Positions 27,187-36,387 of a stretch of 64,000 nt of DNA are shown here, piece by piece (position 1 is the first letter of the stretch; each line of letters begins with the position of its first letter). A model generated the notes under the pieces. It made no database searches. It was not told the origin of the DNA and worked only from the letters and a program-made list of their open reading frames with translations. The stretch is from Hyphomonas sp. (lineage in GTDB: Bacteria; Pseudomonadota; Alphaproteobacteria; Caulobacterales; Hyphomonadaceae). Where the stretch lies: the NCBI RefSeq assembly GCF_016125515.1, contig NZ_WGLO01000006.1:1-64000 (forward strand), in the 5' to 3' direction. The position numbers and the translations under genes are program-made.

Positions 27187-27888
27187 ATGGCCTACGAGAC
27201 CGAGAAGCAGAACGCGGCCGCTGCGGCGATGGAATTTGTCGAGGAGGGCATGACGATCGGTCTCGGCACGGGCTCGACGGCGAAATTCTTCGTCGAGATG
27301 CTGGCCGACGAGATTGCCGACGGCCTGCTGGTGCGCTGTATCGAGACGAGCGAGCAGACGCGCGCACTGGCGCGCAGCCTGGGTGTGCCGCTGATCCCGT
27401 TCGAGCAGGTGGACCGCATCCATCTGACCGTGGACGGCGCCGACGAGGTCGGCCCCGGCGGTGTGCTGATCAAGGGCGGCGGCGCGGCGCTGCTGCGCGA
27501 GAAGATTATCGCCAACGCCTCCGATCACATGGTCGTGATCGCCGATCCGTCCAAGGACGTTGCTATGCTGGGCGCGTTTCCGCTGCCGGTGGAAGTGACG
27601 CCGTTTGGCTACACGATCACGGCGAAGAAGGTGCATGACGCGCTGGTAGCCTCCGGGATCGAGCGCCCGCGCATCGAGCTGCGCAAGGCGCCTCAGAGCC
27701 CTGAATTGCTGGTGACCGATGGCGGCAACCACATCCTAGATTGCCATTGCGGCAAGATCCCGGACCCCGCGCGAACGGCGGCCTACCTGTCGGGCGTGCC
27801 CGGCGTGGTGGAACATGGCCTGTTCATCGGGCTTGCCCGTACGGTAATCATCGGCACGGAAACCGGCGCCAACATCATTGAATACTAG
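27187..27888 (+). CDS. rpiA: ribose-5-phosphate isomerase A
   Basis: A 233-residue RpiA, interconverting ribose-5-phosphate and ribulose-5-phosphate in the pentose phosphate pathway. Signatures: GMTIGLGTGSTAKFFVEML phosphate loop, TVDGADEVGPGG with the catalytic Asp/Glu, LIKGGGAALLREKI, and VTDGGNHILDC. Co-directional with glmU, six-base gap, so probably the same transcript. Confidence 0.96.
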   Translation: MAYETEKQNAAAAAMEFVEEGMTIGLGTGSTAKFFVEMLADEIADGLLVRCIETSEQTRALARSLGVPLIPFEQVDRIHLTVDGADEVGPGGVLIKGGGAALLREKIIANASDHMVVIADPSKDVAMLGAFPLPVEVTPFGYTITAKKVHDALVASGIERPRIELRKAPQSPELLVTDGGNHILDCHCGKIPDPARTAAYLSGVPGVVEHGLFIGLARTVIIGTETGANIIEY

Positions 27889-27940
27889 GCCTGCGCGCCT
27901 CACATGAGGGCGCTCGACACTCCTTCAGGGACACGACCCC

Positions 27941-29329
27941 ATGACCGATACGACCTACGACTATGACCTGTTCGTGATCGGAGGCGGCTCCGGCGGGGTG
28001 CGCGCGGCGCGCATCGCGGCGCAGGCCGGCGCCAAGGTGGCGCTCGCCGAGGAATACCGCATGGGCGGTACCTGCGTGGTGCGCGGCTGTGTGCCGAAGA
28101 AGTTCATGGTCTATGCCAGTGACTATGCGAAGAAGATCAGGCAATCGGCCGGATACGGATGGTCGGTCAGCGGCGTGTCCTATGACCATTCGGCCTTCCT
28201 CAAGGCGATGCATGCCGAAGTGGACCGGCTGTCGACCATCTATGACCGTAGCCTGAAAGGCGCGGGCGCCGAAATCTTTGCCGAGCGCGCGGAGTTCGTG
28301 GACCGGCACACGCTGCGCCTGATGACATCGGGCCGCACCGTGACGGCTAAGAAGATCCTGATTGCGACTGGCGGGCGCGTCTGGCGTCCAACGCCGGAAG
28401 AGCTGCCAGGTGTGGAACACACGATTTCCTCGAACGAGGTGTTCTTCCTCGATCCTCTGCCGAAGCGGATGATTGTCGCCGGCGGCGGCTATATCGCGCT
28501 GGAATTTGCGCATGTGTTTGCCGGGCTCGGCGTGGATGTCACGGTCGTCTATCGCGGCGACAAGGTGCTGCGCAGCTTCGACGAGGATGTGCGCGACGCC
28601 GTGACCGAGGGCCTGACGCAGGCCGGTATCAAGCTGGTGACCGGCACGGTGTTCGAGCGGATTGATCTGGAGGCGGACGGTGTGCGCCGCGTGACTCTGA
28701 AGACGGGCGAGACGCTGCGGGCGGAGACGGTGCTGATGGCGGTGGGCCGTGTGGCGAACACAGACACGCTCGGCTGCGACAAGCTGGGCCTGGCGCTGGA
28801 CCAGAACGGTGCCGTGATCGTCGATCAATGGTCGCGCACGAATGTCGACAACATCTGGGCCGTGGGCGATGTGACCGACCGGGTGAACCTGACGCCGGTG
28901 GCGATCCGGGAGGGCCATGCCTTTGCCGATACGGAGTTCGGCGGCCATCCCTGGCATATGGACCATTCGGATATTCCGACAGCGGTGTTCACGCAGCCTG
29001 AAGTCGGCACGGTGGGTCTGACCGAGACGATGGCGCGCGAACAGTTCGGCGAGATCGACATCTACAAGACGAGCTTCAAGTCGATGAAACACGCGCTGAG
29101 TGGCAGCGCGACGCGTGTGATGATGAAGCTGGTGGTGCGGGCGTCGGACCAGCGCGTACTGGGCATTCACATCGTGGGCGAAGACGCCGCCGAGATGATC
29201 CAGATGGTGGGCATCGCGGTGAAGATGGGCGCGACGAAGCCGGACTTCGACCGGACCTGTGCGCTGCATCCCTCGGCGGCCGAGGAGATCGTCACGCTAC
29301 GGACGAAGTGGGTCGCGCCGGCAGTGTGA
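27941..29329 (+). CDS. gor: glutathione-disulfide reductase
   Basis: A 462-residue FAD/NADPH disulphide reductase keeping glutathione reduced. FAD motif VIGGGSGGVRAARIAAQAG, redox-active pair GGTCVVRGCVPKK (Cys-x4-Cys), NAD(P) motif VAGGGYIALEFAHVFAGLG, and the dimer-interface His-Glu in CALHPSAAEEIV that protonates the thiol. The basic residues after the second Rossmann motif (VVYRGDKVLR) fit NADPH specificity and glutathione reductase rather than lipoamide dehydrogenase. 52 bp after rpiA. Confidence 0.93.
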   Translation: MTDTTYDYDLFVIGGGSGGVRAARIAAQAGAKVALAEEYRMGGTCVVRGCVPKKFMVYASDYAKKIRQSAGYGWSVSGVSYDHSAFLKAMHAEVDRLSTIYDRSLKGAGAEIFAERAEFVDRHTLRLMTSGRTVTAKKILIATGGRVWRPTPEELPGVEHTISSNEVFFLDPLPKRMIVAGGGYIALEFAHVFAGLGVDVTVVYRGDKVLRSFDEDVRDAVTEGLTQAGIKLVTGTVFERIDLEADGVRRVTLKTGETLRAETVLMAVGRVANTDTLGCDKLGLALDQNGAVIVDQWSRTNVDNIWAVGDVTDRVNLTPVAIREGHAFADTEFGGHPWHMDHSDIPTAVFTQPEVGTVGLTETMAREQFGEIDIYKTSFKSMKHALSGSATRVMMKLVVRASDQRVLGIHIVGEDAAEMIQMVGIAVKMGATKPDFDRTCALHPSAAEEIVTLRTKWVAPAV

Positions 29330-29360
29330 GCGGGGCGGATTTGAAATACGCTGCCATCCT

Positions 29361-29548
29361 GCCATCCCGGCGAAAGGCGGGACCCAAAGAAGCACGGTCA
29401 AACGTCATCGAGCTCATGCTGAGCGAAGTCGAAGCTCGAGCGTGCGGGAGCGGCCGTTTGAGCCCGCTATCCTTCGAATTCGCTAAGGATCAGCTTTGAT
29501 GGGTCGGCACTTGGGGCAAGTCTGGGGCCCGTCTTTCGCCGGGGTGAC
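29361..29548. repeat. composite element bounded by inverted REP-like ends
   Basis: The left end has CATCCCGGCGAAAGGCGGGACC (from 29363); the right end has the inverted match GGCCCGTCTTTCGCCGGGGTGAC (29526-29548). Between them is a second intergenic motif, GTCATCGAGCTCATGCTGAGCGAAG near 29407, of a type common in these genomes. The ~188-bp unit fills the gap between gor and the TIR-ParA gene and carries no plausible ORF. Confidence 0.55.
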
Positions 29549-29571
29549 AAGCGCATATGAACACAGGAAGG

Positions 29572-30882
29572 TTAGTGCCCTGAGCCGCCACCCTCACTCA
29601 GATTCTTCAATTCCAACGCAACCTGTTTCAGGCTGTCGCGAATGGCTTTGAGGCCGCCGCCCCGGCCGGCGTGGACGAGGAGCTGGCGCCAGGGCGGTTG
29701 GCCATCGACGGGGGCTTTCACGGCGAAGTGGGCCGAGCGCGGCAGGGCGGCGGTCATCAGCGACTTTGATAGGGGGAAGCCGGCGATCTGGTCGTAGACG
29801 CCGTTGCGCGCGTCGCCTTCGAAGGTCGACTGCTCGTTGCGGTTCACGGCATTGAACAGCACGGACAGTGCCGGACGTTTGGCTTCCTCGACCTGGTCAC
29901 GGATGACGAGGTTCAGGAGGCGCACGCCGCGCAGGGAGTAGATGTCCGCATGCATCGGCGCGATGACACGGTCGGCCGCTTCCAGCGCGCAGCGCGTGAG
30001 GAAGGTGGCGTTGGGGTTGGTGTCGAAGACGATTAGATCGTATTCGCTGCGATAGTGATCGATGGTGCGCAGGAAGTGCTGCTTGATGGCAGCAAGCGCG
30101 TCGCGGTCATTCGCAAAGGCGTATTTCGAGATCTCGAACTGGCCGGAGACGAGATCGAGCCGTCCGGGCGGACCGTCCTCACCGAGAATCTGGTGGACGA
30201 AGCTGTCGCGCGGCGCCGGCGTGAAGGGTGCGATGGTGAGGCTCAGCCAGTTCTCTGCCGGCGAGGCGGCGTCCTTGGCGTGCAGGCGCGAGCGTTCGAA
30301 CAGCGAGATGACCGAACGGTCGACGCCCGACGAGGCGTCGGCGGCCTCCATCGAGTAGAAGGTTTGGGTGAGGTTGTATTGCGGATCGAGGTCGATCAGC
30401 AGCACGCGCCCGCCATTGACCTCCTGCCAGGCGCCCGAGAGCTGGGCCGAAACGGTGGTTTTGCCGACGCCGCCTTTCAGGTTCATCACGGCGACGACGG
30501 GGCATTTGCGGCGATAGGCGCCCTGGGTCTCTGCGATGAGCTGTTCGAGGCCGTCTTCCATCGACGATGACAGGCGCAGCAGGGGCTGGACCTCGGTCTT
30601 GAAGAAGCCGTTCAGGCGCGCCTTGTCGATCTGGTAGGGGATGATCGGCACGCCGAGGGCCTTGGCGGTCTCGACATCCTGGCGCACCGCGCGCGAGCGC
30701 ACGGCGGCGGCTGAAACGAGCACGATGACCGCAAAGGCGGCGCTGATTTCGGTGTCTGCGCCCATGCGTTCGGGCTCACCGGTCGTGTAGCGATCTGCGA
30801 TCCCTGCGGCGCGCAGGGCCTCATGGAGTTGCAGCAGCGCATCCGGATCGGCGCCCGAATGGCTGATATAGACGTGCGGCAT
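29572..30882 (-). CDS. TIR domain fused to ParA/MinD-type ATPase
   Basis: A 436-residue two-domain protein. Residues about 1-95 form a TIR domain: HVYISHSGADPDALLQLHEA, EISAAFAVIVLVSAAAVRS, then AVRQDVETAKALGVPIIPYQID. Residues about 125-430 form a ParA-like ATPase with deviant Walker A NLKGGVGKTT (136-143), Walker A' LLIDLDPQYNLTQTF (164-166 Asp) and the DLIVFDTNPNATFL Walker B. Aligned by eye with SARM1, the catalytic Glu falls on Asp69, with Glu71 two residues on. No ParB, nuclease or cyclase gene is adjacent. Its neighbours are housekeeping genes, so it looks like an insertion. A role in signalling, defence or positioning is open. Confidence 0.82.
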   Translation of the reverse strand: MPHVYISHSGADPDALLQLHEALRAAGIADRYTTGEPERMGADTEISAAFAVIVLVSAAAVRSRAVRQDVETAKALGVPIIPYQIDKARLNGFFKTEVQPLLRLSSSMEDGLEQLIAETQGAYRRKCPVVAVMNLKGGVGKTTVSAQLSGAWQEVNGGRVLLIDLDPQYNLTQTFYSMEAADASSGVDRSVISLFERSRLHAKDAASPAENWLSLTIAPFTPAPRDSFVHQILGEDGPPGRLDLVSGQFEISKYAFANDRDALAAIKQHFLRTIDHYRSEYDLIVFDTNPNATFLTRCALEAADRVIAPMHADIYSLRGVRLLNLVIRDQVEEAKRPALSVLFNAVNRNEQSTFEGDARNGVYDQIAGFPLSKSLMTAALPRSAHFAVKAPVDGQPPWRQLLVHAGRGGGLKAIRDSLKQVALELKNLSEGGGSGH

Positions 30883-31036
30883 GGCGCATCAGTCCCCGTG
30901 TTGAACCCTTGAAACCCCACGACCTTTTAGCCGCTGAAGCCCCGAATCAGCCAGCTTTGTGCTGTGAAATTATGGTGAAACTTGAGCATGCGCCTGCCAT
31001 GTGATTTATGCGCCGCACATTAGGAGCTTACGCATT

Positions 31037-32413
31037 ATGGCCTGGACCCCCTCTGACTGGCGCAAATTGCCTGCCCAGCACATCCCGCAGGACTATCCTG
31101 ACACGGGCGCGCTGGTGGCTGTCGAAAACCGCCTCAGGAGCTATCCGCCACTGGTTTTTGCGGGCGAAGCGCGCCGGCTGAAGACCCGTCTGGCCGAGGT
31201 TGCGGCCGGAAATGCCTTCCTGCTGCAGGGCGGAGACTGTGCCGAGAGCTTCAAGGAGTTCCACCCGGACAATATCCGCGACACGTTCCGCGTGATCCTG
31301 CAGATGGCCGTCGTGCTGACCTTTGCGGCGGCCAAGCCGGTCGTGAAAGTGGGCCGTATCGCCGGCCAGTTCGGCAAGCCGCGGTCCGAGCCGATTGAAA
31401 CCATCGATGGCGTGACGCTGCCCTCCTATCGGGGCGACAACATCAACGGCATGGATTTCACGCCCGAGAGCCGCATTCCGGATCCGGAGCGCCTGGTGCA
31501 GGCCTATTCGCAATCGGCCGCGACGCTGAACCTGCTGCGCGCTTTCAGCCAGGGTGGTTATGCCAGCCTCGCCAACGTCCAGCGCTGGATGCTGGGCTTC
31601 GTGGACCGCAGCCCGCAGGGCGAGCGCTACCAGAAACTGGCGGACCAGATTTCGGCCTCCCTGCGCTTCATGCAGGCAGTGGGGCTCAATGCCGAGACGG
31701 TGCCGCAGATGGCGCAGGTGGAGTTCTACACCAGCCATGAAGCGCTGCTGCTCGGCTATGAAGAAGCGATGACGCGCATCGATTCCACGTCCGGCGATTG
31801 GTACGACACCTCGGCCCACATGCTGTGGATCGGTCACCGCACGCGCCAGGTGGACCACGCGCACGTGAACTTCTGCAAGGGCATCAAGAACCCGATCGGC
31901 ATCAAGTGTGGTCCCGGCATGGAGACCGACGAGTTGCTGCGTCTGATCGAGACGTTGAACCCGAGCGACGAGCCGGGCCGCATTACGCTGATCTCGCGCT
32001 TTGGCTCCGAAGGCGTGGCGAAGGGCCTGCCGCCGCTCGCACGCGCAGTGAAGAAGTCCGGCCGCACGGTCGTCTGGTCGTGCGATCCGATGCACGGCAA
32101 CACGCTGAAAACCGGCACCGGGTTCAAGACCCGTCCAGTGGACCGCATCCTTTCGGAAGTGCGCCAGTTCATCGACATCCTTCCCGCCGAAGGCTGCTAT
32201 CCGGGCGGTGTCCACTTCGAGATGACGGGCCAGAACGTCACCGAATGCATCGGCGGCGCGCAGGCGATCTCGGAGGAAGATCTCTCCAGCCGCTACCACA
32301 CGCACTGCGACCCGCGCCTCAACGGCGAGCAGGCGCTGGAACTCGCGTTCCTCGTGGCGGAGAAGCTGCAGCAGGTCGAGACCAAGAGCACCGACACGCG
32401 CAAGGCGGGCTAA
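31037..32413 (+). CDS. 3-deoxy-7-phosphoheptulonate synthase, class II
   Basis: A 458-residue class II (plant-type) DAHP synthase, joining PEP and erythrose-4-phosphate as the first shikimate step. Motifs: [46 protein letters not shown]-like STSHEA region, [37 protein letters not shown] and [18 protein letters not shown] 31037 has TAGGAG at 31021-31026; the frame opens at 31001 but with no ribosome site. Feeds aroC at 10.9-12 kb. Confidence 0.95.
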   Translation: MAWTPSDWRKLPAQHIPQDYPDTGALVAVENRLRSYPPLVFAGEARRLKTRLAEVAAGNAFLLQGGDCAESFKEFHPDNIRDTFRVILQMAVVLTFAAAKPVVKVGRIAGQFGKPRSEPIETIDGVTLPSYRGDNINGMDFTPESRIPDPERLVQAYSQSAATLNLLRAFSQGGYASLANVQRWMLGFVDRSPQGERYQKLADQISASLRFMQAVGLNAETVPQMAQVEFYTSHEALLLGYEEAMTRIDSTSGDWYDTSAHMLWIGHRTRQVDHAHVNFCKGIKNPIGIKCGPGMETDELLRLIETLNPSDEPGRITLISRFGSEGVAKGLPPLARAVKKSGRTVVWSCDPMHGNTLKTGTGFKTRPVDRILSEVRQFIDILPAEGCYPGGVHFEMTGQNVTECIGGAQAISEEDLSSRYHTHCDPRLNGEQALELAFLVAEKLQQVETKSTDTRKAG

Positions 32414-32569
32414 AGCGCCTTCCGGAGAGAGCCACCGTTGTTCGAATTTGGGTAACCGGTCTCCAGACGAAACCTGCTCACCGACGGGTCCGTTCTTACC
32501 GACCGGAGTTCGCCGATAGGCGTCATTGCTTTCAATGCCGGCCTGACCCCGCCGCGCTCCTGACCAAGC

Positions 32570-33787
32570 TCAATGCAACTCAACCGGAACGCTCAAAACG
32601 TTCGTGAGAAAAGGGTGCGCTTCGCGCACGACCGGGCCAACACGCCGGACAATGACTTTCCGGGACGCCATCTCTTCCAGAAGGATGCGCAGCTGTAGCT
32701 CGGCGAGACGCGCGCCCAGACAACGGTGAATGCCATAGCCGAATGCGATATGATCCCGAGCGTTCTTGCGGTCCGCGATGAAACGGTCCGGGTTCTCGAA
32801 AACGGCCTCATCGCGGTTGCCTGAAATGTACCACATGACGACAGAGTCCCCTGCCTTGAAGGTCTTACCTCGAAACTCTGTATCCTCGGTGACCGTGCGC
32901 CGCATGTGTGCTGCAGGTGATTGCCAGCGGATGGCCTCCGGAACTGCCGTGATGATGAGGCCCGTGTCGGCGTAGAGCTTTTCGCGCTCCTCCGGCCACT
33001 GATCAAAGGCGATAGCAAGGCCTGACATGGTGTTGCGGGTCGTATCGTTGCCGCCAACAACCAGGGTCGCCATGTTTCCAAGGAATTCAGGCGCATCCAT
33101 ATGGCCGAGCGCGCCGGAATGGATCATCCGGGACAACAGATCAGGTGCCTCCGGGGTGGAGGCACGCTCCTGCCAGAGGCGCAGGAAATAGGCCGCCATT
33201 TCACCCATTTTTTCCATTCGGCCCTGTGGCTCCTTCTGGATGCGCTCCAAGGACACGATCCAGTCTGTCCATTCCGGCAGGAGGTGTCGATCTTCCCATG
33301 GAAAATCGAACAAGGTGGCAAGCATATCGGTCGTCAAACGGACGGACACGTCCGAGACCCAGTCAAACGTCTTACCCCTTGGAAGTTGGTCCAGAAGATC
33401 AGACGTCCGGTTCCGGATGTTTTCCGAGAGGCGCGTCATTTCCTGGGCTGAGAAGGCAGGCACAAGCGCTTGGCGCCGCGGCCCATGGTCGGGCGGGTCC
33501 ATCTGGATAAAGGTCACGAGACTCTCCACGCCGGGAGGCTGGATCAAGGATACTCCGCCCCGCTGGTAGGACGAGGAAAACCGTTCCGGCTGCAGTTCAA
33601 TTTCCCTTATGTCGGCATGCCGGGTGATGGACCAGAACGGACCGTGTTCGCTGCTGGCACAATAGTGCACAGGTGCTTCCTGGCGGAGCCTCTTCATCAG
33701 GGGATGAATGCTCCCATCCGCGAACCTGTCGGCACGGCTGGGGTCGATGGCTTCGAGAGCCGAGATGACGTCATCGTCCATGTGCAT
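32570..33787 (-). CDS. cytochrome P450, CYP153-like
   Basis: A 405-residue soluble P450. Haem-binding loop FGYGIHRCLGARLAEL (Cys356), ExxR 284-287 (EAIR), and I-helix oxygen motif VVGGNDTTRN (245-250). The segments HYCASSEHGPFWSITR and VMWYISGNRDEAVFENPDRF strongly recall CYP153 enzymes, which hydroxylate terminal carbons of alkanes and fatty acids. The last ~30 residues differ, so function is inferred only by family. No ferredoxin or reductase gene is adjacent. Start ATG 33787 has AGGAGA. Eighteen bases downstream of the MarR gene, likely one operon. Confidence 0.88.
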   Translation of the reverse strand: MHMDDDVISALEAIDPSRADRFADGSIHPLMKRLRQEAPVHYCASSEHGPFWSITRHADIREIELQPERFSSSYQRGGVSLIQPPGVESLVTFIQMDPPDHGPRRQALVPAFSAQEMTRLSENIRNRTSDLLDQLPRGKTFDWVSDVSVRLTTDMLATLFDFPWEDRHLLPEWTDWIVSLERIQKEPQGRMEKMGEMAAYFLRLWQERASTPEAPDLLSRMIHSGALGHMDAPEFLGNMATLVVGGNDTTRNTMSGLAIAFDQWPEEREKLYADTGLIITAVPEAIRWQSPAAHMRRTVTEDTEFRGKTFKAGDSVVMWYISGNRDEAVFENPDRFIADRKNARDHIAFGYGIHRCLGARLAELQLRILLEEMASRKVIVRRVGPVVREAHPFLTNVLSVPVELH

Positions 33788-33805
33788 AGTGTCTCCTGAT
33801 GGGAC

Positions 33806-34267
33806 TCAGCCCCGGCTGAGATTCGTTGTGATCTGGTCGAGCATCCGGCGAAGGAGCTGCAATTCCTGCGCTGTCAGTCCCCGGAAGGTTTGGGCATAGA
33901 TCTCCGAGATGGCCTCGCGCAGGCTCGCGAGCAGCGCCTCAGCCTCGGGTGTCGCTGAAATCGCCCAGGCGCGCCGATCTTCAGGCACCGGTTCCCGCAC
34001 GACCAGGCCGCGTGCGCTAAGGCTGTCGATCGCGCTGCCGACGCTGGCGCGTTCCAGTTCAAGCAGCCTTGCCAATTCTGTCTGGGTCAGACCGCTTTCA
34101 CGCAAGACATAACCCATCAGGCGCCACTGTGTCCTGCTGAGGCCGCTATCGACAAGGATCTCGTCGATGGCGCGCCGGAGCATCCGAGGAATGTCCTCGA
34201 ACCGGAACGTCAGTTCATCGAGTTCGGTGAGTATCCTGCGCAAGGCGGCATTCTTTACGATTTTCAT
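33806..34267 (-). CDS. MarR family transcriptional regulator
   Basis: A 153-residue winged-helix regulator: helices through LSRTQWRLMGYVLRESGLTQTELARLLELERASVGSAIDSLSARGLV, then wing with EPVPEDRRAWAISATPEAEALL. MarR proteins usually repress their own operon and release DNA on binding small aromatic or fatty ligands. Sits immediately upstream of the P450 and probably controls it. ATG 34267 has no strong ribosome site; a nearby AT-rich palindrome lies upstream. Confidence 0.87.
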   Translation of the reverse strand: MKIVKNAALRRILTELDELTFRFEDIPRMLRRAIDEILVDSGLSRTQWRLMGYVLRESGLTQTELARLLELERASVGSAIDSLSARGLVVREPVPEDRRAWAISATPEAEALLASLREAISEIYAQTFRGLTAQELQLLRRMLDQITTNLSRG

Positions 34268-34573
34268 TAGGTCAGGTGTATAAGTAAAATATAATATTGT
34301 CTACTATCTTACAATATGGGTGCGAGATAGTCCGCAAAACGAAGAGCTTAGCAGAGCGTCGGGAAGTCGATTGGCTCGATAGAGCCAACAAGCACCGTTC
34401 AGGTCTCAAGCTGTCGTGTCGAAGGCCGGCGCCGGTGCGGTTATGACGTATGAACACAAAACGATGACAAAAGCCTGATTCCGTCTTGCCCTTTTGATCC
34501 GTTTACGGCATTCGGACCGGCTGCTCAAAAACCAGCCGGTTTCCGGCTCGGGATAACGCAAGGGAGGGCAGGG
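34268..34573. other. 306-bp divergent intergenic region between MarR and MATE genes
   Basis: Holds the MarR-side palindrome at 34294-34317 and, on the MATE side, mutually exclusive stems: ACCGGCT (34516-34522) can pair with AGCCGGT (34534-34540), or AGCCGG (34534-34539) with CCGGCT (34543-34548). No gene is seen. Confidence 0.45.
34294..34317. promoter_or_regulatory. AT-rich palindrome, candidate MarR operator and promoter
   Basis: ATATTGT (34294-34300) and ACAATAT (34311-34317) are perfect inverted arms with a 10-base spacer, 27 bp upstream of the MarR start codon. Read on the minus strand, TTGTAA and TATATT lie close enough to act as promoter elements, with the palindrome over the promoter. 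Confidence 0.6.
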
Positions 34574-36007
34574 ATGACGACGTCGCGACTGCCCGTCTGG
34601 GCGAAGCCTTCGGATATTGCAGACCTTCTGCGCCTGTCGGTGCCGATTGCGGTGAGCCGCATGGCGATGATGCTGATGGGCCTGACGGATGCCATCGTGC
34701 TCGGCCAGTTCGCGCCGGAGGAGCTGGCCTATGTCCTCTCCTCCTGGCTGCCGATCGGCGTGTCGCTGGGGCTCGGCATCGGCATCCTTCTGGGTGTGCA
34801 GGTGCTGACGTCCGAACTGCTCGGCGTCGGGCGCGAGGCCGGATCGGGCCGCATCTTCCGGCGCGGCCTGGTCTGGGCGCTGCTGCTTGGTGCGGCGCTG
34901 ACGGCTCTGCTGTTGCCGACCATCGGTGCCTTCTTCCATTGGGTGTTCGTCACCATTGCCCCGCCGAGCGAGGCGCTGCGCGAAGCCACCCCGGAGCAGG
35001 TGGCGCAGGAGACCGCGAAAGTGACGCGCATTCTGGCGCTGGGCCTGATCGGCCACATGATCACTCAAGCCTGCAGCTATTATCTGGAAGCGCTGCGCCG
35101 TCCGCTGATGGTGACACTCGCCATGTATGGCGGGGTGCTCGTGAACCTGATCATCGACCTCGCTTTGGTCGGCGGGTACTGGGGCATGCCGCAAATGGGC
35201 GCGGAGGGCGTTGCTTGGGCTACGACTGGCACGCGCTGGCTGCTGGTGATCGTGTTCCTGGGATTGGTCGCCGCCTTCACGCCGGGCTTCCGGGCCTCGC
35301 CGCCGGCGCCGGCTGGTGAAGCGCGCCGCCAGTTCGATGTCGGCACCGGCACGGCCATCTCCAACGTCGCCGAATGGGGCGGTTTCAATATTACCTTCAT
35401 CATCGCGACCTGGATCTCGATCGCCGCCAACGCAATCTATGGCTATTCGGTGCAGGTGATGGGCCTCTGCTTCATGTTCTATCTCGGCATCGCCTCGGCG
35501 ACGTCGGTGCGCGTGGCGGAAGCGGCAGGGCGCGGCAGCGCGCAGGACGTGAAGAATGCCGGACGCCTCGGCGTGGTGGCGACGATTGCCATGGGCCTGA
35601 TCCTCGGCCTGATCCTGATCGTCTTCGCCGGGCCGATCTCAGGCCTGCTGGTGAAGGAGGATGCGATCATCGGCGGCGTCGCGATTGCGCCGGCGATTGC
35701 GGGCCTTCTCTGGCTGGCGGCGGCGGCGACGATCTTCGACGGGCTTCAGGCGACGGCCTCGTTCGCGCTGCGCGCGCAGGGCATGGTGTGGCTGCCGAGC
35801 GCGATCCACATGGGATCGTTCTTTGTCGTGATGCTGCCGGCCGCGTTCGGACTCGGCATCGTGGCGCAGCGCGGTCCGCAAGGCGTGCTCGAAGGCGCAT
35901 TCTTCGGCGTGCTGTTTGCCGGCGTGCTGCAGGTGGCCTTGCTGGAATGGAAAGCGGCGCGCCCCGTGAAGGAACGCGCCGCCGGAACCGTCTTCGTGCC
36001 CCACTAG
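34574..36007 (+). CDS. MATE family multidrug/cation efflux transporter
   Basis: A 477-residue integral membrane protein with about twelve TM helices in two similar halves, typical of MatE. The first helix begins DLLRLSVPIAVSRMAMMLMGLTDAIVLG, and the second half restarts at GTGTAISNVAEWGGFNITFI. MATE proteins export cationic compounds using sodium or proton gradients. Start ATG 34574 has GGGAGGGC upstream. Alternative hairpins in the leader may affect expression. Substrate unknown. Confidence 0.92.
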   Translation: MTTSRLPVWAKPSDIADLLRLSVPIAVSRMAMMLMGLTDAIVLGQFAPEELAYVLSSWLPIGVSLGLGIGILLGVQVLTSELLGVGREAGSGRIFRRGLVWALLLGAALTALLLPTIGAFFHWVFVTIAPPSEALREATPEQVAQETAKVTRILALGLIGHMITQACSYYLEALRRPLMVTLAMYGGVLVNLIIDLALVGGYWGMPQMGAEGVAWATTGTRWLLVIVFLGLVAAFTPGFRASPPAPAGEARRQFDVGTGTAISNVAEWGGFNITFIIATWISIAANAIYGYSVQVMGLCFMFYLGIASATSVRVAEAAGRGSAQDVKNAGRLGVVATIAMGLILGLILIVFAGPISGLLVKEDAIIGGVAIAPAIAGLLWLAAAATIFDGLQATASFALRAQGMVWLPSAIHMGSFFVVMLPAAFGLGIVAQRGPQGVLEGAFFGVLFAGVLQVALLEWKAARPVKERAAGTVFVPH

Positions 36008-36020
36008 GGGGCAGAGCGGC

Positions 36021-36287
36021 TTAGATGTCCTTCAGGACCGAAGCCGGCTTGAACGCCGCCGAGGTTTTCTCGGGGATCTTGATCACTTCTTTGGTGGCCG
36101 GGTTGCGGCCTTCACGGGCGTTGCGCGTCTTCGCGACAAACGTGCCGAAACCAGCGATTGCAACTTGTTGGCGACTCTTCACGGCGCCTGCGATGGTGTC
36201 GAAAACAGCGTCAACGGCCTTGCCGGCGTCGCTCTGGGACATGCCACATTCCTGTGCCACCGCTTTGGTCAGTTCACCCTTGTTCAT
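36021..36287 (-). CDS. hup: HU family DNA-binding protein
   Basis: An 88-residue nucleoid protein: MNKGELTKAVAQECGMSQSDAGKAVDAVF, GAVKSRQQVAIAGFGTFVAKTR, then the DNA-contact arm NAREGRNPATKEVIKIPEKTSAAFKP. It bends and compacts DNA as a dimer. Start ATG 36287 has AGGAGA. Monocistronic and convergent with the MATE gene. Confidence 0.96.
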   Translation of the reverse strand: MNKGELTKAVAQECGMSQSDAGKAVDAVFDTIAGAVKSRQQVAIAGFGTFVAKTRNAREGRNPATKEVIKIPEKTSAAFKPASVLKDI

Positions 36288-36387
36288 AGGGGTTCTCCTC
36301 TAGATTAAAATGACGCTTGAACGCCATAGCCGCGACTTACCCACGATTCGACTCGTGTGGATACGCCGGAATCCCAGTAGACACGGG

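Noticed and set aside
29572-30882. TIR-ParA gene as a chromosome partition parA
   Set aside because: No parB or parS-like sites nearby, and true chromosomal ParA lacks an N-terminal TIR domain.
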